Shown: positions 16,478-26,355 of the stretch, piece by piece
How the letters are laid out: each line of letters begins with the position of its first letter
Position numbering within the stretch: the first letter of the stretch is position 1
Source: Shewanella sp. UCD-KL12
GTDB lineage: Bacteria; Pseudomonadota; Gammaproteobacteria; Enterobacterales; Shewanellaceae
Reading direction: 5' to 3'
Length of the DNA: 64,000 bases
NCBI RefSeq assembly: GCF_001957125.1
Contig: NZ_MPHJ01000001.1
Span: forward strand, 826,882 to 890,881
Position numbers and translations under genes: made by a program
Notes under the pieces: generated by a model
What the model saw: the letters and a program-made list of their open reading frames with translations, nothing else
What the model was told of the DNA's origin: nothing
The model's database searches: none

Positions 16478-17017
16478 TTAGCGCTTCATTACCGGAATGA
16501 CTTTTCCAGTGGTCACATCCACAATGACACGCGTAAGACCTTGCTCACCCATAAGTTTAAACTTGTAGAATGTAATGCCTTTCTTGTTCTCTAATTCAAA
16601 CTCAAAAACATCAGCACTGTATTTAAGCTGTAATTGGGCAATGGTGGCGCCTAGATCAAATTTTGATGCTTGTAACTCTTGTAGTGCTAACAGGTCATCA
16701 TCATCTAATCGTCTTAAACTGTCTTTGGTTTTATGTTTTAACACCGCGCCGTCAGCAAGACTTAATTCGACATCATGTTTTTGCTTCTTTTCCAGACTGA
16801 CCGCTTCAATATCATAGGTGGCCTGATTATCATGATCATCAATTTCAAACTCGACAATGTGTTTTGCGTAATCTGTACTGACCTTTTCTATCGCCTGCTC
16901 TAGGGTGAAATTAGCGCGCTGTATTGCGAGTGCAGAAAGGGCGTCGTCTTCTTGGCCTGCGAATGCTGATAGTGATGTGAAAGCCAGTGCTGCACAGATT
17001 AATTTAGTACATTTCAT
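16478..17017 (-). CDS. Periplasmic PepSY-domain protein, first gene of the two-component operon
   Basis: A 179-residue protein with a clear signal peptide (MKCTKLICAALAFTSLSAFA, cleavage before GQEDD). Two PepSY-like repeats follow: one around FTLEQAIEKVSTDY...VEFEIDD and one around FDLGATIAQLQLKYSADVFEFELE...VIVDVTTGKVIPV, which ends with the family's typical VD..TGKV strand. PepSY proteins bind or inhibit periplasmic partners. The context, directly upstream of a regulator and a sensor kinase, suggests it acts as an accessory sensor or an output target of the system (inference). Confidence 0.88.
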   Translation of the reverse strand: MKCTKLICAALAFTSLSAFAGQEDDALSALAIQRANFTLEQAIEKVSTDYAKHIVEFEIDDHDNQATYDIEAVSLEKKQKHDVELSLADGAVLKHKTKDSLRRLDDDDLLALQELQASKFDLGATIAQLQLKYSADVFEFELENKKGITFYKFKLMGEQGLTRVIVDVTTGKVIPVMKR

Positions 17018-17296
17018 TTTGTTGCCTTAGTTGGTTGTTGGTTGACAACTGAATTCTACCTGTCGCCCCTTGCACCAACGTGGATGAATCATTACAAAAA
17101 GTTAATCCCCAAAATTGATCATTAATCTTGTTTTCTGGGTTCGGTAAAATGAGCTTAACTTAAAAAGATTAACACATCTTGGGCGGCTAAAGTGAGTGCA
17201 GCAAGGGTTATCATGCTTGTGAAACACTGATAGTTTTCTTACTATAGCTAAATCAAAAAATAGGTTCTCCATCTCCCTCATTTTAATCGAGAATGC

Positions 17297-18442
17297 ATGA
17301 AATTTATCCATACTTCTGACTGGCATATTGGCAGGCAGCTTCATAACCAGAGCCTGCTCGACGATCAGTGCTTCGTGTTAAATCAAATTATCGAGCTTGC
17401 CACTGAGCATGATGTCGATGCAGTGATTGTCGCTGGTGATATCTACGACAGATCCATTCCGCCAGCAAGCGCAGTCGCACTGCTCGATGAGGTGGTCAAT
17501 CGTCTGGTCAATGAGCTTAAGATCTCAGTCATAATGATCGCCGGTAATCATGATGGTCATGAGCGATTAGGCTTTGCCTCAAGGCAGATGAATGACAGTG
17601 GGCTGCACATTATTGGGCCGCTGACCAAAGATATCAGGGCGATTGAGCTAAAGGGCAAGCAAAGCAGCGCCGTATTTTATGGGTTGCCCTATGCCGATCC
17701 TGCAACGGTTCGTCATGTGTTTGATTGTGATGTCAGCACTCATGAAGAGGCGATGGTGACACTGCTTGAGCAAGTTCATGAGCATGATAACCAAGGTTTG
17801 CCAAAAGTGGTTATTAGCCACTGTTTCCTTGACGGGGGCAGTGAGTCAGAGTCTGAGCGTCCCTTGAGTATTGGCGGCGCGGATAAAATCTCCCCTAAAT
17901 TGTTCACCCCTTTTAACTATACAGCGCTGGGTCATCTGCATGGGCCTCAATATAAAGGCAGCGAGCATGTTAGATATTCAGGCTCTATGCTCAAGTACTC
18001 CTTTAGTGAGCAACATCAAAATAAGTCCGTGACCTTAGTTGAGTTAGATGGCGAGGGCAAAGCTGGGTTTGAGCTGTTGCCACTAAAAGCCATGCGAGAT
18101 GTGCGCATCATAGAAGGGGAGTTGGCCGAGCTGCTTGAAACCGGTAAAACCGATCTCAATCGTGAAGATTACCTTATGGTCAGGCTGAGCGATAAAAGCG
18201 CCATATTAGATGCCATGGGTAAACTCAGAAGTGTTTACCCTAATGTGCTGCACCTAGAGCGCACAGGCTTAATGAGCGAAAACGGTAAGGTTGAACTGAG
18301 CCGAGACCATATCAAGAAGGGCGAGATGGATATGTTCAGTGATTTCTTCACTCAAGTGTCAGGCGATGCAATGACAGAGGCGCAGCAACAAGCGATGACC
18401 GCTGCTATCGATGAGCTACATAAGTCGGAGCGCACAGCATGA
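17297..18442 (+). CDS. sbcD: Exonuclease subunit SbcD (Mre11 homologue)
   Basis: A 381-residue nuclease subunit of the SbcCD complex, which cuts DNA hairpins and processes ends at palindromes. The phosphoesterase motifs are complete: DWHIGRQL, VAGDIYDRSIPP, AGNHDGHERL, SHCFLDG and YTALGHLHGPQ, giving the two-metal active site. The C-terminal capping domain follows. ATG start at 17297. The stop overlaps the start of sbcC by 4 bp (ATGA), so the two are translationally coupled. About 280 bp of non-coding DNA lie upstream, with no obvious regulatory element. Confidence 0.97.
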   Translation: MKFIHTSDWHIGRQLHNQSLLDDQCFVLNQIIELATEHDVDAVIVAGDIYDRSIPPASAVALLDEVVNRLVNELKISVIMIAGNHDGHERLGFASRQMNDSGLHIIGPLTKDIRAIELKGKQSSAVFYGLPYADPATVRHVFDCDVSTHEEAMVTLLEQVHEHDNQGLPKVVISHCFLDGGSESESERPLSIGGADKISPKLFTPFNYTALGHLHGPQYKGSEHVRYSGSMLKYSFSEQHQNKSVTLVELDGEGKAGFELLPLKAMRDVRIIEGELAELLETGKTDLNREDYLMVRLSDKSAILDAMGKLRSVYPNVLHLERTGLMSENGKVELSRDHIKKGEMDMFSDFFTQVSGDAMTEAQQQAMTAAIDELHKSERTA

Positions 18443-21400
18443 GACCAATAAAGCTCACTATGTCGGCCTTTGGCCCATTTGCCGGTGTGCAGGAAACCGA
18501 TTTTTCCGCAATGGGCAATAATCCACTTTTCTTAATCAATGGCCCAACGGGCGCGGGTAAGACCACGCTTCTGGATGCTATCTGTTTTGCCCTTTATGGC
18601 AAGACCACAGGCGATGAGCGAGAGGGCAGCCAGATGCGCTGTGACTTAGCCGCAGATAGCCTACTGACCGAAGTGACTTTTAGTTTTGCGCTCGGTGAGG
18701 TGCAGTATCGTATTCGCCGAGTCCCTGAGCAGCAGCGAGCTAAAAAGAGTGGGGACGGCTACACGGTACAAAAGCCTGAAGCGCAGCTATATCGCATCGA
18801 TACAGATGGCGAAGAGCACCTGCTGGTGGCCACTAAGGTCTCAGAAGCGACTGCTGAAATAGAGGGGCTGACAGGACTGGACGCCGATCAGTTTCGTCAA
18901 GTGATGGTGCTGCCCCAAGGTAAGTTTCGTGAACTCTTGATGGCAGATTCAAAAGACAGAGAGAAGATATTTAGTCAGCTATTTCAGACTCAAATTTACC
19001 GCAAGATTGAAGATAAGCTGAAGTTTCAGGCATCGAGCATAAAGGCAGAGGTGAGAGACCATCGCAACAAGCGTGATGGGATTTTAGAAAGTGTACAGCT
19101 TGAGTCAGATGAAGCCTTAACCAGCGAGCTTAATACCTTATCGCCTCAATTAACTGAGGCATTAGCGTGTAAAGATAGCGCTCAACTTATGCTCATTGAC
19201 GCGAATAAACTGCTTGAGTCGGCTAAGTTACTGGTGAGTGATTTTGATAATCTAGATAAGCTGAATCAAGTCGCTGCCACATTATCTGGCCACAAAGCGG
19301 TGATTAAGCAGCGCCAAACTCAGCTTGAGCAAGGGCAAAAAGCCCAGCAGTTACAACCTGTGTTAGAGGGAGTCAATGGGCGAGAAGCCGAAGCTGCTCA
19401 AGCAAAGCAGAGACACGCTCAGGTTCAATCAGCAAAGCAGCAAAGTGAGCAGAGATTAGCAGATAGTCAAGGTCAGTTTGATGCGTTGCCTGAACAAGAG
19501 CTGCAGCTGCAGCAAGCCCTGGGTGAAGCCCAGAACCTCACCTCGTTAGTGCCGCAGCTCCAAGGGCTAGATTCACTGCAACAGTCTTTAGTTCAGGCAA
19601 CAAGTTTACGGGATCAAGCTAAAACGAAAGGGATCAATGAAAAGGCTGCATTAGATGCGTTAGTGACTGAGAAAAGTGTCGCTGAGCAGCTTATCCCCCA
19701 GTTAGAGCAAGTTGCCAATGAGCAAGTTAGTGCACAGCAAGCCTTAACCGTACAAAGTGATTTGATTGAGCGTTATCAGCAGTGGCAAAAGGCAAGTAGT
19801 GAAGCCAGCCAGACCGAGCAGTCTTTGAGCTTGGTAAAAGATAAAGGTCAGCAACTTAAATCTCATTTTATTGATGCGCAAACGAGCCACAGGCAACTGC
19901 AGCTAGTATGGCATCGGGGGCAGGCCGCCAGTTTAGCCCAGCAGCTAGGCCCTGGGCTGCCATGTCCGGTATGTGGTAGTGCAGAGCACCCAAATCCTGC
20001 ACAAAGTGCAGAGCGTTTGCCTACCGAAGAGGAGCTGCAACAAGCGCAGCGAGCCGAGGAGTTGGCCAATGAAGCCCTTAATCAAGCCAGAGCTGATTAT
20101 TCAGGCCTTAATACTAAGCATCAAGAGCAGGTAAAGCAGTTAGCCGAGCTGCAACAAAAGCTAGGCGATGGCTGCGAGCAAGGTCTTGGGCCGTTACAGT
20201 CTCACCTGCAGCAGCTACAAAAACAGCTAAGCTCCGCCACTGCAGCAGCGCAAGATTTAACTAAGCTAAGAGCGCAGATACAGGAGTGGCAGCGACAAGA
20301 AAAACAGTTGCAAACTCAGCTCGATGCAGAGCGAGAGCAATTCCAACTTCTGCAAAACAGTGTCTCTAGCCTTAAAGGGCAGGTGGAGCAAGCCTTAGGG
20401 GCAATACCTAAGCAGTATCTCAGTTTAGATGCCCTCAATGCTGGGCTGAGCAATGCTAATGCTCGTGTCACTCAGTTTGAGCAAGGCATTAAGCGTATCC
20501 GAGAGTCTCGCACTCAAGCGCTTGAGCAAGATGCTGCGCAAAGTGCGGCATTATCAGGGGCGGTCACGAGCCTTGAACAGGCAAAAGCGCAATATGACAA
20601 GGCGCTTGCAGAGCTTAATACTCAGTTAGTCACATCGGGGTTTGCTGATAAAGCTGCGTTAACCCAAGCTTTGTTGCCTCTAGATACATTGGAACAGATA
20701 GCCGATGAGCTTGCTAAGTATCAACAAGACAGCATTGCTAACCAAACGAGCCTGCAGCAGCTCAATGAAAAATTAACTGGGCAGAGTAAACCTCAATTGA
20801 GTCTTCTTGAGTCATCGGTCGCAGCAAGTCAGTCTCAGCAGCAAGAGGCCGAGCAAGCCTGGCAGTTAATTCAAGGACGAGTCACCCAGTTAAGCCAAAC
20901 TCAAAAGCAGCTAAAAGATGCAGACACACAAGCCAAAAAGCTTGAGGATGAGTATGCAGTGATTGGTACCTTAGCTGAGGTGGCCAATGGTCAAACGGGT
21001 AATAAGATCAGCTTACAACGATTCGTGTTAAGTGTATTACTTGATGATGTGTTGCTTGAAGCGAGCCATAGGCTGCAGCTGATGAGCAAAGGCCGTTATC
21101 GTCTACTGCGCAAAGAGGATCGCGCTAAAGGCAATAAGGCATCTGGGCTGGAGTTAGAAGTTGAAGATGCTTACACATCAAAAGTTCGGCCTGTAGCGAC
21201 CTTAAGTGGCGGTGAGAGTTTTATGGCGGCACTGTCTATGGCACTGGGTTTATCAGACGTAGTACAAGCTTATGCGGGTGGCATAAAGCTCGATACCTTG
21301 TTTATCGATGAGGGCTTTGGCAGTTTAGATCAAGACTCACTAGATTTAGCCATACGTACCTTGATGGACCTGCAATCTTCTGGTCGCATGATAGGGGTTA

Positions 21401-21495
21401 TCTCCCATGTTACTGAGATGAAGGAGCAGATAGGTACCCGTATTGATATTTTAAAAACGGCCGTGGGCAGTGAAACATCGATTGTGCTGCCTTAG
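18439..21495 (+). CDS. sbcC: Exonuclease subunit SbcC (Rad50-like SMC ATPase)
   Basis: A 1018-residue ATPase partner of SbcD. Walker A is INGPTGAGKTTLLDAICFALYG at ~34-55. Two long Gln/Glu/Leu-rich coiled coils surround the zinc hook CPVC at about residue 510. The C-terminal half has the ABC signature LSGGESFMAALSMALGLSDV and Walker B LFIDEGFGSLD. The length is normal for the family. The protein dimerises through the hook and drives SbcD activity by ATP-dependent conformational changes. Two strong stem-loops follow the stop codon immediately. Confidence 0.97.
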   Translation: MRPIKLTMSAFGPFAGVQETDFSAMGNNPLFLINGPTGAGKTTLLDAICFALYGKTTGDEREGSQMRCDLAADSLLTEVTFSFALGEVQYRIRRVPEQQRAKKSGDGYTVQKPEAQLYRIDTDGEEHLLVATKVSEATAEIEGLTGLDADQFRQVMVLPQGKFRELLMADSKDREKIFSQLFQTQIYRKIEDKLKFQASSIKAEVRDHRNKRDGILESVQLESDEALTSELNTLSPQLTEALACKDSAQLMLIDANKLLESAKLLVSDFDNLDKLNQVAATLSGHKAVIKQRQTQLEQGQKAQQLQPVLEGVNGREAEAAQAKQRHAQVQSAKQQSEQRLADSQGQFDALPEQELQLQQALGEAQNLTSLVPQLQGLDSLQQSLVQATSLRDQAKTKGINEKAALDALVTEKSVAEQLIPQLEQVANEQVSAQQALTVQSDLIERYQQWQKASSEASQTEQSLSLVKDKGQQLKSHFIDAQTSHRQLQLVWHRGQAASLAQQLGPGLPCPVCGSAEHPNPAQSAERLPTEEELQQAQRAEELANEALNQARADYSGLNTKHQEQVKQLAELQQKLGDGCEQGLGPLQSHLQQLQKQLSSATAAAQDLTKLRAQIQEWQRQEKQLQTQLDAEREQFQLLQNSVSSLKGQVEQALGAIPKQYLSLDALNAGLSNANARVTQFEQGIKRIRESRTQALEQDAAQSAALSGAVTSLEQAKAQYDKALAELNTQLVTSGFADKAALTQALLPLDTLEQIADELAKYQQDSIANQTSLQQLNEKLTGQSKPQLSLLESSVAASQSQQQEAEQAWQLIQGRVTQLSQTQKQLKDADTQAKKLEDEYAVIGTLAEVANGQTGNKISLQRFVLSVLLDDVLLEASHRLQLMSKGRYRLLRKEDRAKGNKASGLELEVEDAYTSKVRPVATLSGGESFMAALSMALGLSDVVQAYAGGIKLDTLFIDEGFGSLDQDSLDLAIRTLMDLQSSGRMIGVISHVTEMKEQIGTRIDILKTAVGSETSIVLP

Positions 21496-21497
21496 TA

Positions 21498-21555
21498 CTT
21501 CTACAACGTATGCGTTGTAGAAGCTTGCGATGCTCTCCTCATGGGGGAGAGCATC
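21498..21555. repeat. Pair of adjacent perfect stem-loops directly after sbcC
   Basis: The first stem is CTTCTACAACG/CGTTGTAGAAG (11 bp, 4-nt loop, 21498-21523). The second is GATGCTCTCC/GGAGAGCATC (10 bp, 7-nt loop, 21529-21555). They start 3 bp after the sbcC stop and lack a T-run. They may form the mRNA 3' end. From 21556 to 22029 I see no gene or RNA; the region is AT-rich. Confidence 0.7.
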
Positions 21556-22029
21556 CTTGATACATAGCGTCTTATTAGTAAGATTAATGATGTTTTATTT
21601 TTTACTTGTATCGCTTTTATTAAGTTGTTTTTAATATCTGCTCAATCAAAGCACCATCGAAGTCCTTTTGCTGAATTTCCACTCCAGATTATGTCGCCAC
21701 TATTACTCAACTATGGCTAACTATGCTCTAAAGATGGCCCAAGTGTGAATGAGTTATAGTTTTTGCCAGAAGCAAGAAGGCGTTTGCTAAGCAATATTAA
21801 GAATTTTTATTCAAAATGTGTAGTCGATCTGTTTGTACTTTGACTCGATTTTGGTATAAGTTATCTCGATTGTTTGGCCCTATGGGTAAACAAGCTAAAT
21901 CTATAAGAATGTAATAAAACCGTGTGTCACAGCCTGGTATTACGAGTGAAATGTTATTCATTTCGCACTTAAGTATTAGAGTTGGTGACACTTTATTGAC
22001 AGGATAGCTCCGGTTTTCATAAGACTAAG

Positions 22030-23394
22030 ATGTTATATGGGGCTCAAGTGCAAACGAGTAAATCTTCATTTTTTAAATTTTTAAGTTCTAGGTTTTCCTT
22101 TTCTAGATTCTCCTCTTTAAAGTCATCGACCCTGAATGTTCAGGCATTCTTTGCTTCTCAAGAATCTAATTTACATAGAAAAGTCATATTAGGCGCTGGA
22201 CTGCTGATTGGTGCTGCCATTTTGTGGCCGACCGATAAAGAGTTTATGCCGCAGCGTATTCCAATTGATCTTGATATTGAGACCATCGTTGCTCAACTTA
22301 CGCCAGCAACGCCGGTAGAGGTTATTAACACTCGACCTGACTTTAATAAGCCAATCTCAACAGGGGATACTTTAAGTGGCTTGTTTGTGCAGGCTGGTGT
22401 CGATCAACAAACCATGTATCGAGTGCTTGAAGCTGATTTAAATGTACTGGCATTAGATACCTTAAAGCCAGGAAATGAAATTAAGTTTTGGCTTGATGAT
22501 AAAGGCGATCTGGAAAAATTAGAGCTATATTTCTCTGCGGCGCGCCAAGTGGTCTTCACACGATTTGATGACGGTAGCTTTAATGTTGATGAGATCAATG
22601 TTGAAGGGATCTGGCGTAATAATACCTTAAGTGGAGAGATCCAAGGTTCTTTTTACCTTTCTGCAAAGCGAGCTGGGTTAAATGCTGGTGAGATACAGCG
22701 TATCGAGTCACTGCTTAAAGAGAAGCTAAATTTTGCTCGCGACCTTCGCGCTGGCGATCGCTTTTCGGTACTGATGAATAATCAATATATCGATGGTAGT
22801 GCGACAGGTACAAGCGATATTTTAGGACTTACAATTCACCGAGGGCGCAGCGATATTACCGCCTTTCAAAATAGTGATGGTAACTTTTATGACGATCAAG
22901 GTCGTAGCCTTTCGCGAGCGTTTCAACGTGTCCCACTACAGAAAAATTATCGTATAAGCTCACGCTTTAACCCTCATCGTCATCACCCTGTGACGGGGCG
23001 AACATCTCCCCATAACGGTACTGACTTTGCCACGCCAATAGGCACTAAAATTGTGGCACCTGGTGATGGTATCGTATCTCTGGTGACCGAGCATAGATTT
23101 GCGGGTAAATATGTGGTGATTGAGCATGGTAATAACTACCGCACGCGCTACCTACATCTATCTAAGCCACTCGTACATAAAGGCCAGCGAGTATCTCGTG
23201 GTCAAGTTATCGCACTTTCAGGTAATACGGGTCGTATTACAGGACCGCATCTGCATTATGAATTTCATATCAATGGACGCCCAGTAGATCCTATGAAAGC
23301 CAATATCCCTATGGCGAGTAAGCTGAATAAAAAGCAGATGGGTGAATTTGAGCAACTCGTTAAAGTGCGCAAGATGATGATGGGGCAGGCGTAA
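22030..23394 (+). CDS. mepM: Murein DD-endopeptidase, M23 family, MepM-like
   Basis: A 454-residue cell-wall hydrolase that cleaves D-Ala-mDAP crosslinks during growth. A basic N-terminus and one membrane anchor (~residues 52-72, ILGAGLLIGAAILW) put the rest in the periplasm. Residues ~95-170 form an OapA/LysM-like domain (TGDTLSGLFVQAGV). Then comes a connecting domain and the M23 domain (~310-420) with HNGTDFATPIGT (zinc His and Asp), HLSKPLVHKGQ and GPHLHYEFHING (catalytic and zinc His). The length and layout match MepM. The ribosome site is weak; GTG at 22048 is an alternative start. Confidence 0.93.
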   Translation: MLYGAQVQTSKSSFFKFLSSRFSFSRFSSLKSSTLNVQAFFASQESNLHRKVILGAGLLIGAAILWPTDKEFMPQRIPIDLDIETIVAQLTPATPVEVINTRPDFNKPISTGDTLSGLFVQAGVDQQTMYRVLEADLNVLALDTLKPGNEIKFWLDDKGDLEKLELYFSAARQVVFTRFDDGSFNVDEINVEGIWRNNTLSGEIQGSFYLSAKRAGLNAGEIQRIESLLKEKLNFARDLRAGDRFSVLMNNQYIDGSATGTSDILGLTIHRGRSDITAFQNSDGNFYDDQGRSLSRAFQRVPLQKNYRISSRFNPHRHHPVTGRTSPHNGTDFATPIGTKIVAPGDGIVSLVTEHRFAGKYVVIEHGNNYRTRYLHLSKPLVHKGQRVSRGQVIALSGNTGRITGPHLHYEFHINGRPVDPMKANIPMASKLNKKQMGEFEQLVKVRKMMMGQA

Positions 23395-23429
23395 GTTTTT
23401 ATCGTTAATCATTGAGTCCATCAATTAAA

Positions 23430-23458
23430 AATATCAGCCATAGGCTGATATTTTTTTT
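23430..23458 (+). terminator. Rho-independent terminator after mepM
   Basis: Stem AATATCAGCC/GGCTGATATT with a 3-nt loop, then seven more Ts. It lies 35 bp after the mepM stop. Confidence 0.9.
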
Positions 23459-23524
23459 CCTGAAGTACTTATTTACCCTTCATTAGATTCTTCTAGTACT
23501 GAAATTATTGTTTAATAACAAACT

Positions 23525-23571
23525 GTTGAATGTTCAAGTTTCTCGCTGCAGAAAGTTGAACGTTCAAGTTT
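23525..23571. promoter_or_regulatory. Twin palindromic operators before the GH3 gene
   Basis: Two 17-bp direct repeats, GTTGAATGTTCAAGTTT (23525-23541) and GTTGAACGTTCAAGTTT (23555-23571), differ at one base. Each holds a 12-bp palindrome (TTGAACGTTCAA in the second). Starts are exactly 30 bp apart, about three helical turns, so both faces line up. They lie 87-133 bp before the GH3 start. The cognate regulator is unknown; the nearby AraC-type protein is the obvious candidate. Confidence 0.7.
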
Positions 23572-23657
23572 GCCCAATTACCTCTGATTGGTCGAGTCTC
23601 TGGTAACGGCTTGCTAGTTTGTGAGGAAGATACTAATTATAACGATAAGGCAGCTTG

Positions 23658-26279
23658 ATGAAGTTACCCCGCATAGTGTTCCCTATAACGTTGTCAGCAT
23701 TAGCGCTTACTGCTTGCAATAATATCGGCACTCCTCAACAGCAGGATCTGTCTCTCGACGTAAAACCCGTTCCTCAATCTGATGAACGCCTAAACGACAG
23801 GTTGTCGACTGTGGAGTCGCGCGTGGAGGCGCTGCTTGCTCAGCTCACTTTAGAAGAAAAGATCTCCTTAACTCATGCTAATGGTAAATTTTCCATCGCC
23901 TCTATTGAGCGTTTAGGGATCCATGAGATGTGGATGTCTGACGGTCCACACGGGGTACGTCATGAGATTGAGCGTTATAGTTGGAACTCTGCCAACTGGA
24001 ATGATGACTACTCAACCTATCTGCCGCCGCTCACTGCTGTGGCTGCCAGCTGGGATCTGGATATGGCAACGCTTCATGGCAATGTGCTTGGCAGTGAGGC
24101 GCGTCATCGCCGTAAAGATGTGATTTTAGGCCCTGGGGTTAATTTAGCTCGCTTGCCGCTTTATGGGCGCAATTTTGAATACCTAGGAGAAGATCCTTTT
24201 CTGGCTGCAAAGCTGGTGGTGCCCCAAGTTAAAGCGATTCAAGCTAACGATGTCGCCGCATCTGTTAAGCACTACGCCCTCAATACTCAAGAGCTCAATC
24301 GTATCGGTGTTGATGCCAAACCCGATGAGCGCACCCTACGTGAAGTATACCTTCCCGCTTTTGAGGCCGCAGTCAAAGAGGGTAACACCCAAACCATTAT
24401 GGGGGCCTATAACCGTTATTACGGCACGAATGCTAACCAGAGTAAGCATTTAGTGATGGATATTCTCAAGGGGGAGTGGGGTTATAAAGGAGTATTGTTG
24501 ACCGATTGGAATGTGGACATTAATACCTGTGATGCCGCAATGAATGGCTTAGATATTGAGATGGGAACAGATGTTGAAACCTATGATGATTACTTCCTAG
24601 CCCAGCCGCTGCTTGAGATGATCAAATCAGGTAAAGTGCCCGTTGAAGTGCTCGATGATAAGGTTAGACGAATTTTACGGGTACAACTAACGATTGGCAT
24701 GATGGATAAACATCGTCTGTCTGGTCAGCGAAATATTAGTGAGCATCATCAAGCGGCGCGGGTGATCATTGCTAATGGCGTTGTGCTGCTAAAAAATGAC
24801 GATGACGTCCTGCCCTTAGCGGCTAGTGAAGTAAAAAATATATTGGTACTTGGGCCAAATGCCGAGCGATTACATAGCCAAGGCGGCGGTTCATCAGAGG
24901 TTAAGGCGCTTTATGAAATATCGCCCTTGCAAGGGCTTAAAAACCTCCTTGGAGACAGTGTGAATATCAAGGTGATGCGGGCACAAAACAGCGCCGCAGT
25001 ATCACCTATTGCCACTGATTATATGTCTGCCAGACACTGGACCGGGACGCCTCAGTGGGAGCTGACACGTTTTGCTGATGCGCAGCACAGCACAATATTA
25101 CGCGCTGATGATTGGATAGCAAGCTCAGCTTATCAAGTCAGTGAGCCGGGTAAGGCTGAGTATGTTCAGCTAAAAACCTCGATAAAGCCACTGGCCTCAG
25201 GTAGCCATAAACTCAAGTTGGCACTCGACGGAGATGCGAGCTTATTGATAGATGGTAAGCAGGTACTCACTGCCAGTACACAGGTGAAACAAGCTCATAG
25301 GCCAGGAAAGCAAGCTTCAGATGAGCTTGAACTGATTGAGCAGAGCATACAGTTAAACGCAGGGCAGACCTATCACTTTGAACTTAATTACAGTGGCGCA
25401 GGAAGTGTCGTGCTGGGCTGGGATGCGCCTGGTACCTTATTTACATCTGAAAGTGACTACATAGCTGCAGCTAAGTCTGCTGAAGTCGTGATCTACTTTG
25501 GCGGTTTATCTCACGCCGATGATAGAGAAGCGATAGACAGAGCCGATATGAAGCTGCCAGGGGGGCAAGATGAAGTTATCGCTAAGCTTATCGGTGCCAA
25601 TCCTAATACCGTTGTCTTCTTAAATGGTGGTTCTGCGATTGAGATGCCTTGGGAGCAACAGGCAAAGGCGATTGTGTGGGGTTGGTATGGCGGTATGGAG
25701 GCAGGTAATGCTTATGCTGATATCCTGTTTGGTGATGTCAATCCAAGCGGTAAGATGCCCATCACCTTGCCGGTAAAACTTGAAGATACCGCTGCCATCG
25801 CGTTGAATGATTACAACGCTGTTGAATCGCTTTATAAAGAGGGTGTGTTTATCGGCTACCGCTGGTTTGAACAGCAAGGAATAAAACCTCTGTTTCCCTT
25901 TGGTCATGGCCTCTCATACACCCAATTTGAGTACAGTGATATCAAGCTCTCTGCCGATACCCTTAAGGGAGGTGATAGCCAAACGGTCACAGTTAAGGTA
26001 ACCAATACAGGAAAGGTTGATGGCAGTGAGGTGATACAGCTTTATCTTCATGATATTGACGCTAGTGTGCCAAGACCGAACAAAGAGCTTAAAGGCTTTA
26101 GAAAGGTGTGGCTTAAAGCTGGAGAGAGTCAGCTTGTATCTATTAGCCTGAATAAGCGCGACCTGTCTTTTTGGGATGTTAACACCAATGACTGGCTAGC
26201 CGAGCCAGGGCAGTTTGAAGTTATGATAGGTTCATCGGTTGCTGATATTCGCCAAACAGCCACCTTTACCTACCGTTAA
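23658..26279 (+). CDS. Lipoprotein beta-glucosidase of glycoside hydrolase family 3 with PA14 insert
   Basis: About 873 residues. ATG at 23658 is preferred over TTG at 23655 because AAGG lies seven bases before it. The signal sequence ends in a lipobox (ALTAC). The GH3 N-terminal barrel includes WMSDGPHGVRHE, GPGVNLARLPLYGRNFEYLGEDP, SVKHYALN and GVLLTDWNVD with the catalytic nucleophile Asp (~283). The C-terminal sandwich follows and is interrupted by a PA14-like domain (~455-600). A fibronectin-III-like domain (~775-870) closes the protein. It hydrolyses beta-linked glucosides or related sugars at the outer or periplasmic membrane. Twin operators upstream and an AraC gene downstream suggest induction by sugar. 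Confidence 0.93.
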   Translation: MKLPRIVFPITLSALALTACNNIGTPQQQDLSLDVKPVPQSDERLNDRLSTVESRVEALLAQLTLEEKISLTHANGKFSIASIERLGIHEMWMSDGPHGVRHEIERYSWNSANWNDDYSTYLPPLTAVAASWDLDMATLHGNVLGSEARHRRKDVILGPGVNLARLPLYGRNFEYLGEDPFLAAKLVVPQVKAIQANDVAASVKHYALNTQELNRIGVDAKPDERTLREVYLPAFEAAVKEGNTQTIMGAYNRYYGTNANQSKHLVMDILKGEWGYKGVLLTDWNVDINTCDAAMNGLDIEMGTDVETYDDYFLAQPLLEMIKSGKVPVEVLDDKVRRILRVQLTIGMMDKHRLSGQRNISEHHQAARVIIANGVVLLKNDDDVLPLAASEVKNILVLGPNAERLHSQGGGSSEVKALYEISPLQGLKNLLGDSVNIKVMRAQNSAAVSPIATDYMSARHWTGTPQWELTRFADAQHSTILRADDWIASSAYQVSEPGKAEYVQLKTSIKPLASGSHKLKLALDGDASLLIDGKQVLTASTQVKQAHRPGKQASDELELIEQSIQLNAGQTYHFELNYSGAGSVVLGWDAPGTLFTSESDYIAAAKSAEVVIYFGGLSHADDREAIDRADMKLPGGQDEVIAKLIGANPNTVVFLNGGSAIEMPWEQQAKAIVWGWYGGMEAGNAYADILFGDVNPSGKMPITLPVKLEDTAAIALNDYNAVESLYKEGVFIGYRWFEQQGIKPLFPFGHGLSYTQFEYSDIKLSADTLKGGDSQTVTVKVTNTGKVDGSEVIQLYLHDIDASVPRPNKELKGFRKVWLKAGESQLVSISLNKRDLSFWDVNTNDWLAEPGQFEVMIGSSVADIRQTATFTYR

Positions 26280-26355
26280 AAGCCTTTTGGGCTGCTAGTT
26301 TTAGCAATAAGGCTAGCTGTTTTATTAAATTGAATAGAAGCAGAACAAGGGGCGG

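Noticed and set aside
17102..17344. 80-codon minus-strand frame before sbcD
   Set aside because: It overlaps the start of sbcD and has no family or ribosome site.
21797..21991. 64-codon frame in the gap before mepM
   Set aside because: No ribosome site, low-complexity AT-rich DNA, no recognisable protein.
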